Part shown: positions 42,337-50,538 of the stretch, piece by piece | How positions within the stretch are numbered: the stretch's first letter is position 1 | Layout: the number at the start of each line of letters is the position of its first letter | DNA from: Nocardia aurea | GTDB lineage: Bacteria; Actinomycetota; Actinomycetes; Mycobacteriales; Mycobacteriaceae | Length of the DNA: 64,000 bases | Assembly (NCBI RefSeq): GCF_003123685.1 | Contig: NZ_QCYJ01000091.1 | Coordinates: 39,693-103,692, forward strand | Direction of reading: 5' to 3' | Translations under genes and position numbers: made by a program | Notes under the pieces: generated by a model | Told to the model about the DNA's origin: nothing | What the model saw: the letters and a program-made list of their open reading frames with translations, nothing else | Database searches by the model: none

Positions 42337-42774
42337 GTGTCCACGACGCCGGATTACCCAGAGCAGTTGCGAGCGGCTGCCCTGCGTGTGACCCAGCCGA
42401 GGATCGCGGTGCTGGACGCGGTGCGCACGCACCCGCACGCGGATACGGACACGATCTACGGAGTCGTCCGCACGGCGCTGACCGGGGTGTCCCGGCAAGC
42501 CGTGTACGACGTGCTGCACGCCCTGACCGCCGCCGGACTCGTGCGACGGATACAGCCGTCCGGCTCATCGGCCCGCTACGAGTCGCGGGTCGGCGACAAC
42601 CACCACCACCTGATCTGTCGTTCCTGCGGGCTCATCGTCGACGTCGACCGCGCCGTCGGCGACACACCCTGCCTGAACGCCGCCGACGACAACAGCTTCG
42701 AGGGTTTCCAGCTCGACGAGGCCGAAGTCATCTACTGGGGCCTGTGCCCCGGCTGCACCACATCACGGATGTGA
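42337..42774 (+). CDS. furA: Fur-family peroxide/iron regulator FurA
   Basis: A 145-residue Fur-family repressor. The winged helix (about 15-80) has RVTQPRIAVLDAV and SRQAVYDVLHALTAAGLVRRI; the metal-binding HHHLICRSCGLIVDVD gives the structural CxxC (95/98 region) and a second GLCPGCT pair at the C-terminus. In mycobacteria and streptomycetes, FurA represses itself and katG and releases them when oxidised. No ribosome binding site precedes the GTG, consistent with a leaderless transcript. katG follows after 38 bases and is cotranscribed. Confidence 0.93.
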   Translation: MSTTPDYPEQLRAAALRVTQPRIAVLDAVRTHPHADTDTIYGVVRTALTGVSRQAVYDVLHALTAAGLVRRIQPSGSSARYESRVGDNHHHLICRSCGLIVDVDRAVGDTPCLNAADDNSFEGFQLDEAEVIYWGLCPGCTTSRM

Positions 42775-42812
42775 TCACAGCCTGATCACACCCTTTTTCG
42801 GAAGGAATTGCC

Positions 42813-45041
42813 ATGCCCGAGGAACATCCGCCGATAGCGGAAGCCAACACCGAGCCCGGCTGCCCGGTGATCTCCGGCCTGCGCGCGCACCCCACCGAGG
42901 GCGGCGGAAATCGCGACTGGTGGCCCAACCAGCTCAACCTCAAGATCCTGCAGAAGAATCCGGCCGTCGCGAATCCGATGGGCGAGGATTTCGACTACGC
43001 CGCCGCGTTCAAGACCCTCGATCTCGCCGCGGTGAAGCAGGACATCATCGATGTCATGACCACCTCGCAGCCGTGGTGGCCCGCCGACTACGGCCACTAC
43101 GGTCCGTTGTTCATCCGGTTGGCCTGGCACGCGGCAGGCACCTACCGCATCAAGGACGGCAGGGGCGGCGCGGGCGCGGGCATGCAGCGGTTCGCGCCGC
43201 TGAACAGCTGGCCGGACAACGCCAGCCTGGACAAGGCACGGCGTCTGCTGTGGCCGGTCAAGAAGAAGTACGGCAGCAAACTGTCGTGGGCCGACCTGTT
43301 CGTCTACTCGGGCAATGTCGCGCTCGAGGACATGGGTTTCACGACCTTCGGTTTCGGTGGCGGCCGGGTCGACCAGTGGGAGCCCGAGGAAGATGTCTAC
43401 TGGGGTCCCGAGCACACCTGGCTCGGTGACGAACGCTACTCCGGCGACCGCGATCTCGAAGCACCGCTCGCCGCGGTCCAGATGGGCCTGATCTACGTCA
43501 ATCCCGAAGGGCCCAACGGCAATCCGGATCCGCTCGCCGCCGCGATCGACATCCGCGAGACGTTCCACCGGATGGCGATGAACGACGTCGAGACCGCCGC
43601 GCTGATCGCGGGCGGGCACACCTTCGGCAAGACCCACGGCGCCGGTCCGGCCGACCTGGTCGGTCCCGAGCCCGAGGCCGCGCCGCTCGAGGAGCAGGGG
43701 CTGGGCTGGCGCAGCGGTTTCGGCACCGGCGTCGGCAAGGACGCCATCACCAGTGGTCTGGAGGGCGCGTGGACGCCCACCCCGAAGGCCTGGGACAACA
43801 GTTTCATCGAGACGCTCTACGGCTACGAGTGGGAGAAGACCAAGAGCCCCGCGGGCGCGTGGCAGTGGATCCCCAAGGACGGCGCGGGAGCGGGCACCGT
43901 GCCCGACGCCCACGATGCGACCCAGACCCACACGCCGGTCATGCTGACCACCGACCTCGCGTTGCGTTTCGACCCGATCTACGAGCGGATCACCCGCCGG
44001 TGGCTCGACCATCCGCAGGAGTTCGCCGACGAGTTCGCCAAGGCCTGGTACAAGCTCACCCACCGCGATATGGGTCCGGTGGTGCGTTACCTCGGCCCGC
44101 TCGTCCCGCAGGAGACCCTGCTGTGGCAGGATCCGATCCCCGCGGTGACCCACGACCTCGTCGGGGCCGATGACATCGCGGCACTCAAGAACCAGATCCT
44201 GTCCTCCGGTCTGACCGTGTCGCAACTGGTCTCGACCGCGTGGGCCGCGGCGTCGTCGTTCCGCGGCAGCGACAAGCGCGGCGGCGCGAACGGCGGCCGG
44301 ATCCGGTTGCAGCCGCAGATCGGCTGGGAGGTCAACGAACCCGACGAGCTCGCCCAGGTGATCCGCACGCTCGAGGGCGTCCAGGAGGCGTTCAACGCCG
44401 CGCAGTCGGGCGGCACCAGGATCTCCTTCGCCGACATCGTCGTCCTCGGTGGCGCGGCCGCGGTCGAGAAGGCCGCCGCGAGTGCGGGATTCGAGATCGA
44501 GGTGCCGTTCACCCCGGGCCGCGCCGATGCCACCCAGGAGCAGACCGACGTGGAGTCGTTCTCCGCGCTCGAGCCCGCCGCCGACGGTTTCCGCAACTAC
44601 CTCGGCAAGGGTAACCGGCTGCCCGCCGAATACCTGCTGGTCGACAAGGCGAACCTGCTCACCCTGAGCGGGCCCGAGCTGACGGTCCTGATCGGCGGCC
44701 TGCGGGTGCTGGGCGCGAACTACCAGCAGTCCACGCTGGGCGTTCTCACCGACACCCCGGAGACGTTGACCAACGACTTCTTCGTCAACCTGCTCGATCT
44801 CGACATCACCTGGTCGCCGGTCTCGGGCAGTTCCGAGGACGCCGAAACCTTCGAGGCCCGTGACGCCTCCGGCACGGTCAAGTGGACCGGCAGCCGAGCC
44901 GACCTGGTCTTCGGCTCCAACTCGCAACTGCGTGCGCTGGCCGAGGTCTACGCCACCGACGACGCGAAGGAGAAGTTCGTCCGCGACTTCGTCAGCGCGT
45001 GGGTGAAGGTCTCCGAACTCGACCGGTACGACCTGGCCTGA
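42813..45041 (+). CDS. katG: Catalase-peroxidase KatG
   Basis: A 742-residue bifunctional haem enzyme that removes hydrogen peroxide. All active-site residues are visible: distal Arg102, Trp105, His106 (RLAWHAAGT); Tyr228 and Met254, which with Trp105 form the crosslinked Met-Tyr-Trp adduct needed for catalase activity; proximal His269 (GGHTFGKTHG). Ser314 in DAITSG is equivalent to Ser315 of the tuberculosis enzyme, the main isoniazid-resistance position, and is wild type. The ATG is preceded by the purine-rich GGAAGGA. Expressed with furA. Confidence 0.97.
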   Translation: MPEEHPPIAEANTEPGCPVISGLRAHPTEGGGNRDWWPNQLNLKILQKNPAVANPMGEDFDYAAAFKTLDLAAVKQDIIDVMTTSQPWWPADYGHYGPLFIRLAWHAAGTYRIKDGRGGAGAGMQRFAPLNSWPDNASLDKARRLLWPVKKKYGSKLSWADLFVYSGNVALEDMGFTTFGFGGGRVDQWEPEEDVYWGPEHTWLGDERYSGDRDLEAPLAAVQMGLIYVNPEGPNGNPDPLAAAIDIRETFHRMAMNDVETAALIAGGHTFGKTHGAGPADLVGPEPEAAPLEEQGLGWRSGFGTGVGKDAITSGLEGAWTPTPKAWDNSFIETLYGYEWEKTKSPAGAWQWIPKDGAGAGTVPDAHDATQTHTPVMLTTDLALRFDPIYERITRRWLDHPQEFADEFAKAWYKLTHRDMGPVVRYLGPLVPQETLLWQDPIPAVTHDLVGADDIAALKNQILSSGLTVSQLVSTAWAAASSFRGSDKRGGANGGRIRLQPQIGWEVNEPDELAQVIRTLEGVQEAFNAAQSGGTRISFADIVVLGGAAAVEKAAASAGFEIEVPFTPGRADATQEQTDVESFSALEPAADGFRNYLGKGNRLPAEYLLVDKANLLTLSGPELTVLIGGLRVLGANYQQSTLGVLTDTPETLTNDFFVNLLDLDITWSPVSGSSEDAETFEARDASGTVKWTGSRADLVFGSNSQLRALAEVYATDDAKEKFVRDFVSAWVKVSELDRYDLA

Positions 45042-45049
45042 TCCGACAC

Positions 45050-45086
45050 ACGACAACCCGTGCGCGTGGTGCGCACGGGTTGTCGT
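45050..45086. terminator. Terminator after katG
   Basis: Perfect 16-bp stem (ACGACAACCCGTGCGC with its complement) and a five-base loop, nine bases after the katG stop and before the convergent DUF427 gene. Confidence 0.85.
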
Positions 45087-45132
45087 GGTTCTTCGGCGCG
45101 AACGCGTGGCGCGGGAGTACCCGCCCGCCGGG

Positions 45133-45549
45133 TCAGCTCTTGGGGGGATAGCCGACGACGGCGGGGGTGGCGACGCCGAGGCGGATGTGGAGGGTGTCCT
45201 GGTAGAAGGCGACGTGGTTCTGTAGGCGCGCGACCTGGAGGATGGGGTCGTCGTAGCTCCAGCACAGCGGGGTTTCACCGTCGCCGTCGAAACGCCAGTA
45301 GCTGGCCTGACCCTTGAAGGGACAGCGCGTCGATACCGACTCGTCCCGGCGCAGTTCGACTCTCACGTCCTCGCGGGGGAAGTAGAAGACCAGGCCGTGG
45401 TCCTGTTCGTCGACGAGCAGCGGGCGGGTGGTCTCGGCGATGAGCCGGTCGCCGAGGTGGGCGGTGACCAGGTTGCGGCGTCGATGGATGTCGACGCGGT
45501 AGTCCGGTCGCTCATCGAAGGCGGAGGGCTGTAGCGATGGCGAACTCAT
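45133..45549 (-). CDS. DUF427 domain protein
   Basis: A 138-residue protein of the DUF427 family: LIAETTRPLLVDEQDHGLVFYFPREDV and the signature CPFKGQASYW, with CWSYDDPI near the end. The family is a small beta-barrel domain of unknown biochemical role, common in actinobacteria. The ATG follows AAAGGA. It lies 24 bases after the thioesterase gene on the same strand, so it is probably the last gene of that operon. Confidence 0.92.
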   Translation of the reverse strand: MSSPSLQPSAFDERPDYRVDIHRRRNLVTAHLGDRLIAETTRPLLVDEQDHGLVFYFPREDVRVELRRDESVSTRCPFKGQASYWRFDGDGETPLCWSYDDPILQVARLQNHVAFYQDTLHIRLGVATPAVVGYPPKS

Positions 45550-45573
45550 CGGATGGTCCTTTCCGTACGGTGC

Positions 45574-46476
45574 TCAGAGCCGCGCCGAGGCGGGAATGGC
45601 GGAGACGTCACCGGCGAGCGGGCGGATGAGCGCCTCCTGGGTGAACGAGGCGATCAGCCTGCCGTCCTCGGTGTGCACGAGGCCGCGGACGTAGGACATT
45701 CCCGAACCCACCTGGGTGCTCTCGTGGGAGTAGAGCAACCAGCCGTCCCACCCGAGTGGTTCGTGGAAGCTGACCGTCACGCTCATCACGGCGGTCGAGA
45801 TGGTGTGGTGGGCTTGGCTGGTGCCGACCCCGGCGTGCGCGCGCATGGTCGTCGACACCGACAGGTGGCCGGTGAAATGCGCGAGCAGAGCCTTGGCGAG
45901 ATCGTCGCGGTCGGGGATCGGGTCGTAATGCAGCCAGGCGTGCAGCTCGGGCGGGCCGACCTCGTCCGGATCGTTCACGTCGGCGACATCGACGATGCGC
46001 AGTTGACGCCCCGTCATCGGCATCCACGCCTCGATCGCTTCCGCGGGACCGGCGACGGCGGGACGCGGCACGTGGTGGCGGATCACATCCGCCGACGGAA
46101 CGTCGGCCAGGATCGTCACCGACGCGCAGCGGCGCGCACCCTGGTGCACCACCACTTCCGCGCAGGCGATGGATCGGCCCTCGTGGGTGATGTCGACGGC
46201 GAATTCGACGGGCAGATCGGCGTCGGCGGCACGCGCGAAGACGACGTGCGCCGAGCGAATCGACTTGCCCGGCAGCAGTTTCGCGGCGGCCACGATCGAT
46301 TGGGCCAGCAGTTGGGTGCCGTCGACCACTTTGCGGGAACCGCCGTCGCTGGTGCCGGTGAAGCTGTTCTCGCCCGCGGGCCGCACGTCGAAGATATCGA
46401 GCATGCGCTGGACCGACGATTCGAGGTCGGGACCGTCGTCGGTCACGATTGCGTGCTCTCGCGCCGTTTCGGTCAT
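45574..46476 (-). CDS. tesB: Acyl-CoA thioesterase II (TesB-like)
   Basis: A 300-residue double hot-dog thioesterase: N-terminal hot-dog FTGTSDGGSRKVVDGTQLLAQSIVAA (about 39-64) and C-terminal hot-dog with HAWLHYDP, HFTGHLSVSTTMR and SHESTQ (about 185-270). Asp, Ser/Thr and Gln residues of the TesB catalytic site fall in these segments. It hydrolyses acyl-CoA to free acid and CoA, adjusting CoA pools during lipid or terpenoid breakdown. Its ATG overlaps the stop of the luciferase-like gene (ATGA), so they are coupled. Confidence 0.85.
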   Translation of the reverse strand: MTETAREHAIVTDDGPDLESSVQRMLDIFDVRPAGENSFTGTSDGGSRKVVDGTQLLAQSIVAAAKLLPGKSIRSAHVVFARAADADLPVEFAVDITHEGRSIACAEVVVHQGARRCASVTILADVPSADVIRHHVPRPAVAGPAEAIEAWMPMTGRQLRIVDVADVNDPDEVGPPELHAWLHYDPIPDRDDLAKALLAHFTGHLSVSTTMRAHAGVGTSQAHHTISTAVMSVTVSFHEPLGWDGWLLYSHESTQVGSGMSYVRGLVHTEDGRLIASFTQEALIRPLAGDVSAIPASARL

Positions 46477-47357
46477 GCTGACTGCTCCTCACTGGGCCCG
46501 GTGGCCGCGAACTCGCGCGGCGGGCCGGACTCCACTCGGCGTAACGCCTGCTCGTACTCGCCCGGTCCGGGATGGAAACCCTCCAGCCACCAGGTGGCGC
46601 CCGCCGCGGCGACCGCGGCGACCCTGTCGACGGTTTCCGCGGACCGGTCGGCCGGAGTCCGGCCTGTCACGACCATATCGAACGGTGTCGAACTCTCCCG
46701 ATGCGCGCCGATGATCCGCGTCATCTCGCCGACGATCTCGGGGGTCGGCGCGAACGAACCGTCGGGTCCGATGATCATCGGGGCGAAACCGTCCCAGCGC
46801 GCCGCCCGGCGCAGGGGCGCGCGGCTGGGCCAGTTGCCGCCGATCCAGATCGGTGGGCGGGGCCGCTGGACCGGAGTCGGCAGGAAGGTGACATCGGTGG
46901 CGGTGAGGTGCCGGCCGGTGAAATCGACCCGCTCGCCGGACCACAGCGCGGCGAGCAGATCCAGGCCCTCGTCGAGGCGGGCCGCGACTTCGCGGGGCTC
47001 GATCGATTCACCCCAGGTGCCGTATTCGGCCTCCAGCGGGAACCCGAGTCCCGCACCGAGGACGAGGCGGCCGTTCGAGAGTCGATCCAGCGAGGTCGTC
47101 TGCCGGGCCAGCGTCCCGGCCCGGCGCCGCGCGATCGGAGTCACCAACGGGCCGAAGGAGATTCGCTCGGTAGCGGCGGCGACCAGGGTCAGCAGCACCC
47201 ACGGGTCGGCCACTTCGACGGCTCCGAACGGGAAGACGACGTGGTCCCACACGTAGAGGCCGTCCCAGCCCGATTCCTCGGCGCGCCGGGCCAATTCGGC
47301 GACCCGCCGCGGATCGGCGAATTCACCGAGACACGGCACACACAGTCCGAATCGCAC
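46473..47357 (-). CDS. Luciferase-like F420-dependent oxidoreductase
   Basis: A 294-residue single-domain luciferase-like protein: RFGLCVPCLGEFADPRRVAELARRAEESGWDGLYVWDH at the start (in parts) and LSNGRLVLGAGLGF, the F420/FMN binding region. Compared with the two monooxygenases at 37.5-40.1 kb it is shorter and of the F420 type, which would make it a dehydrogenase or reductase rather than an oxygenase; this is inference. GTG start with GGAGG upstream. Coupled to the thioesterase gene. Confidence 0.85.
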   Translation of the reverse strand: MRFGLCVPCLGEFADPRRVAELARRAEESGWDGLYVWDHVVFPFGAVEVADPWVLLTLVAAATERISFGPLVTPIARRRAGTLARQTTSLDRLSNGRLVLGAGLGFPLEAEYGTWGESIEPREVAARLDEGLDLLAALWSGERVDFTGRHLTATDVTFLPTPVQRPRPPIWIGGNWPSRAPLRRAARWDGFAPMIIGPDGSFAPTPEIVGEMTRIIGAHRESSTPFDMVVTGRTPADRSAETVDRVAAVAAAGATWWLEGFHPGPGEYEQALRRVESGPPREFAATGPSEEQSA

Positions 47358-47441
47358 AGTGTGCCTCCATTCCCTTCCGGAGAAGCGGCGTGACCGGGCA
47401 TCCGGCCGACCGTTTCACGAATATGCCTGTGAACGAACGAA

Positions 47442-47468
47442 TTCCGGGACGCGCTGCGCGCCCCGGAA
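47442..47468 (-). terminator. Terminator after mycofactocin-coupled SDR gene
   Basis: TTCCGGGACGCGC and GCGCGCCCCGGAA pair with one mismatch and almost no loop, 26 bases after the SDR stop. It separates the P450-SDR unit from the luciferase-thioesterase unit. Confidence 0.65.
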
Positions 47469-47493
47469 AACGTCGAGATAGTGCGTACTGCTC

Positions 47494-48333
47494 TTACTTG
47501 AGGGTGCTGCCCGCGTCCACCGTCATCTGCAAACCCGTGATGTAACGAGCCTCGTCCGACGCCAGGAACAGCACCGCGTTGCTGATATCGACCGGCTCCA
47601 CCCACCCGATCGGCAACACATGCATGAACTGCGCCACCGGCAACATGTCCTCCGGACCTGGGCTCTCCAGATCAGGACGGAACAACTTCATGGTGCCCTC
47701 GTTCATGAACATGGGGGTGTTCACGTTGGTCGGATGCACCGAGTTCACCCGGATCGAATGCTGACCCAGTTCGACCGCGAAGGTCTTCATCAAACCCACC
47801 ACACCGTGCTTGGCCGCGATGTAATGACCCGTGTTCGGGTAGGCCTTGATCCCGCCCACCGAGCTGGTCAGGATGATCGAACCACCCTTACCCGCCGACA
47901 GCAGATGCGGCACACCGGCCTTCACCGACTTCCACACACCGGCCAGATTGATATCGATCATCGAGGACCAATCGGCCTCACTCAACTGATCCAGCGTCTG
48001 ACCGCCATTACCGATACCGGCATTGGCCACGATGACGTCGAGCCCACCCAGCTCTTCGACACCACCGGCGACAGCCGCCGACAGCGCGTCGAAATCACGT
48101 ACGTCGACCTCGGCGGTCACGATCCGGCGGCCCTGCGCCTTCACCAGTTCGGCGGTCTCGGCCAGATCCTCCGGCGTCGACGCCGGAATCAAATCCGTAC
48201 CGCTGACCGAGGCACACACATCCACCGCGATGATGTCCGCGCCCTCCTGCGCCAGACGCACCGCATGACTACGACCCTGACCACGCGCCGCACCCGTGAT
48301 GAAGGCGACCTTGCCCTCTACGCGTCCGCTCAT
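47494..48333 (-). CDS. Mycofactocin-coupled SDR oxidoreductase
   Basis: A 279-residue SDR with GAARGQGRSHA at 14-24, a pattern typical of carveol-dehydrogenase-like SDRs that hold NAD tightly and pass electrons to mycofactocin. Catalytic Ser157/158, Tyr171 and Lys175 are present (TSSVGG, YIAAK). A characteristic 10-20 residue insertion follows the second strand (DVCASVSGTDLIPASTPEDL). It oxidises a secondary alcohol to a ketone. It is encoded right after the P450, so it probably oxidises the P450's hydroxylated product. The mycofactocin biosynthesis genes are not in the window. Confidence 0.9.
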   Translation of the reverse strand: MSGRVEGKVAFITGAARGQGRSHAVRLAQEGADIIAVDVCASVSGTDLIPASTPEDLAETAELVKAQGRRIVTAEVDVRDFDALSAAVAGGVEELGGLDVIVANAGIGNGGQTLDQLSEADWSSMIDINLAGVWKSVKAGVPHLLSAGKGGSIILTSSVGGIKAYPNTGHYIAAKHGVVGLMKTFAVELGQHSIRVNSVHPTNVNTPMFMNEGTMKLFRPDLESPGPEDMLPVAQFMHVLPIGWVEPVDISNAVLFLASDEARYITGLQMTVDAGSTLK

Positions 48334-48360
48334 ATCTCTACCTCTATTCGTCGTCGTGTT

Positions 48361-48386
48361 CGTAGCGGTTCACGTGAACCGCTACG
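48361..48386. promoter_or_regulatory. Perfect 26-base palindrome between P450 and SDR genes
   Basis: CGTAGCGGTTCAC followed directly by its complement, with no spacer. As RNA it would form an 11-bp stem with a four-base loop. It may be an operator, an attenuator or an mRNA-stabilising hairpin between the two cistrons. Confidence 0.55.
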
Positions 48387-48404
48387 GGAAATTCGTTGGT
48401 GATG

Positions 48405-49682
48405 TCAGGAATTGGCGGTGAATGTGATGTTCAGGTCGCTGAGTCCACGCAGGATGAACGTGGGCTCGTAGGTGTAGTCGCGCGCACCGGCGGGACCGTG
48501 CTTCTCCTCGTCGATGCCGATGTCGCCGAGCCGATCCAGGATCCGCTCGATGGAGACCCGGCCTTCCACGCGGGCCAGCGGGCCGCCGGGGCAGGAGTGC
48601 ACGCCACGTCCGAAGGCCATGTGCTCACGGAAGTTCGCCCGGTCGAGACGGAATTCGTGCGGGTTGTCGAACCGGCGCGGATCACGGTTGGCCGCACCGG
48701 GGCAGACCATGACGGTCGCGCCGACCGGAATCTCGGTCTCACCGATGGACGTCGCCCGCTTGGCGAGCCGGAAACCACTCTTGACCGGCGAATCCATGCG
48801 CAGGGTCTCTTCGATGAAGGCGGGGATCAAGGTGCGGTCGGCACGCAACTGCGCCTGCACCTCGGGGTGGTCGCCCAGTACCCGCAGCGACGCGCTCAGC
48901 AGTTTCGCCGTGGTCTCCTGACCGGCGGCGAACAAGAACGTCGCCGAGCGCACGACGTCGATGACCTCGGGGGTGGAGCCGTCCGGATATTTCGCCAGCG
49001 CCAGCGAGGTGAGCACGTCGTCGCGCGGGTTCTCGCGCCGGTCACTGATGTAGGCGCTGAACTTCTCGTCGAGCCACTCCAGCGGGTTGCTCGCCACGAT
49101 CTCGTTGTCCAGCGCGCCGACCTGGGCGCCCGGGCGCGGGGCGCCGAGCACGATGCGGAACGCCTCGTGGTCCTCCTCCGGGACGCCGAGCATATCGGCG
49201 ACGACGAGCAGGGAGAACGGCTTGGCGTAGGAGGCGAGGAATTCGCACTTCCCCTGCGCGATGAATTCATCGATCTGGCGGTCGGCCAACCGCCACATGA
49301 AGTCCTCGTTCTCCTTCAACCGGGCCGGAGTCAGTAGCCGGTTGAGTAGGGAGCGCGCATAGGTGTGATTCGGTGGGTCCATCGTGACCATGTGCTCGTA
49401 CATCGGCAGCTGACTGCGATGCTGCTCGATCAGGTCGGTGATGTCCTCACCCTCGATCGCGAACGGCAGGGGCGGGAACGGACCGCCCACCGCGATCGCC
49501 GAGGAGAACTCGGCGGAGTTCTTCAGGACTTCGGCCGCTTCCTCGTAACCCGTCACGGCGTACACGCCGAATGTCGGCTCCTGCGTGACGGGGCACTTCG
49601 CCCGCATGTGATCGAAATACGGGTGCGGATCCGGGACCAGGGATTGGTCGGTGAAGTAATCGACCGTATCGAAATCAGTCAT
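48405..49682 (-). CDS. Cytochrome P450
   Basis: A 425-residue class I bacterial P450: I-helix AGQETT, EETLR (ExxR), and the haem loop FGRGVHSCPGGPLAR with Cys364 as thiolate ligand. It resembles actinobacterial P450s that hydroxylate terpenes, steroids or fatty acids. No ferredoxin or ferredoxin reductase gene is adjacent. The ATG follows AGGAG. An ATTCTC inverted repeat lies about 60 bases upstream. It is directly downstream of the Mce operon on the same strand, suggesting it acts on the imported compound. Confidence 0.93.
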   Translation of the reverse strand: MTDFDTVDYFTDQSLVPDPHPYFDHMRAKCPVTQEPTFGVYAVTGYEEAAEVLKNSAEFSSAIAVGGPFPPLPFAIEGEDITDLIEQHRSQLPMYEHMVTMDPPNHTYARSLLNRLLTPARLKENEDFMWRLADRQIDEFIAQGKCEFLASYAKPFSLLVVADMLGVPEEDHEAFRIVLGAPRPGAQVGALDNEIVASNPLEWLDEKFSAYISDRRENPRDDVLTSLALAKYPDGSTPEVIDVVRSATFLFAAGQETTAKLLSASLRVLGDHPEVQAQLRADRTLIPAFIEETLRMDSPVKSGFRLAKRATSIGETEIPVGATVMVCPGAANRDPRRFDNPHEFRLDRANFREHMAFGRGVHSCPGGPLARVEGRVSIERILDRLGDIGIDEEKHGPAGARDYTYEPTFILRGLSDLNITFTANS

Positions 49683-49742
49683 GTGCGGAACTCCTGAAAC
49701 ATCGAAGCAACCAGTGGAAGGATAACATCATTATTCAGTTGT

Positions 49743-49757
49743 GGGAATCTCATTCTC
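49743..49757. promoter_or_regulatory. GGGAAT-N3-ATTCTC inverted repeat upstream of P450
   Basis: One-mismatch inverted repeat in the 114-base gap between mas and the P450 gene. Related to the perfect GAGAAT-ACG-ATTCTC at 63859-63873. Confidence 0.45.
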
Positions 49758-49796
49758 ATGAGTGCGCAACCGCGCTACCAGCCGATTCGGTGCGAA

Positions 49797-50492
49797 TCAG
49801 GGCAGGTAGACGCGACTGGCCAGCCAGCGGCCGTCGACCAGTTCCATCGTCATCACGACGCGGCTGCGATCCACTCGCGGATCGGCCGACGCGGAATTGG
49901 TGACCGTCTGATCGATGAACAGCAGAACCTCGACCTTGGTCTCGGTCGCCGACTTGATGGCGGCGTCCAGCACAGTGCCTTTGCCGGTCGCCTTGTTCTC
50001 CAGCAGCAGCTGGCGCAGCTGTCCGCTGGAACGGGTGTACATATCCCGGAACTCGCCGGTCGATCCGTCCAGGACCGCCGCGAAATCACCGTCGAGTTTG
50101 CTCGAGTCGACGCTGGTCAGGGTGACAGCGTAGGTGCGAGCCGCAGCCAGTCCCGCCTCCCCCGCCGCGTCGATATCGCGCTCCTGCTTCAGTTTCCAGC
50201 CGAGCACACCGGCCGCGACCAGCGCCACGATGGCGATCAGGGAGACGAGCGGAACCAGGATACGAATCACGAGGGGCAGCCGTGAGAACTTACCGGCTGT
50301 GGGCGGCAACGCATCGGCCTCGGTCGGCGGCTCGGCGGGCTCGGCGGCCTGAACCTTCGCGGCGGCGGGCTTGTCCAGCACCACCGTGGCGGCGGCCGCC
50401 TCGCTGTCCTGAACGGTCGCCTCGGTCTCGGCAGCCGCGCCCTCGGACTTCTCCTTCGTCGCGACGGAGCTGCCGGTGTCGTTGTCGCTCAT
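49797..50492 (-). CDS. mas: Mce-associated membrane protein
   Basis: A 231-residue protein: acidic, Ala/Glu-rich disordered N-terminus (1-65), one transmembrane helix (about 75-97), and an outer domain (100-231) ending in VVMTMELVDGRWLASRVYLP, the usual end of Mce-associated proteins. It is the last gene of the Mce operon, 46 bases after mceF. These proteins are thought to stabilise the Mce transporter in the envelope. Confidence 0.85.
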   Translation of the reverse strand: MSDNDTGSSVATKEKSEGAAAETEATVQDSEAAAATVVLDKPAAAKVQAAEPAEPPTEADALPPTAGKFSRLPLVIRILVPLVSLIAIVALVAAGVLGWKLKQERDIDAAGEAGLAAARTYAVTLTSVDSSKLDGDFAAVLDGSTGEFRDMYTRSSGQLRQLLLENKATGKGTVLDAAIKSATETKVEVLLFIDQTVTNSASADPRVDRSRVVMTMELVDGRWLASRVYLP

Positions 50493-50538
50493 AGTGTTTC
50501 CTCGCGTGTGGTTATTCCTTGCATGGACTGCCTTCGCC

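Noticed and set aside
42786..45278. 830-codon open frame on the minus strand opposite katG
   Set aside because: It is the antisense shadow of katG; GC-rich genes leave long open frames on the other strand. The product is Arg/Gly/Val-rich without domains.
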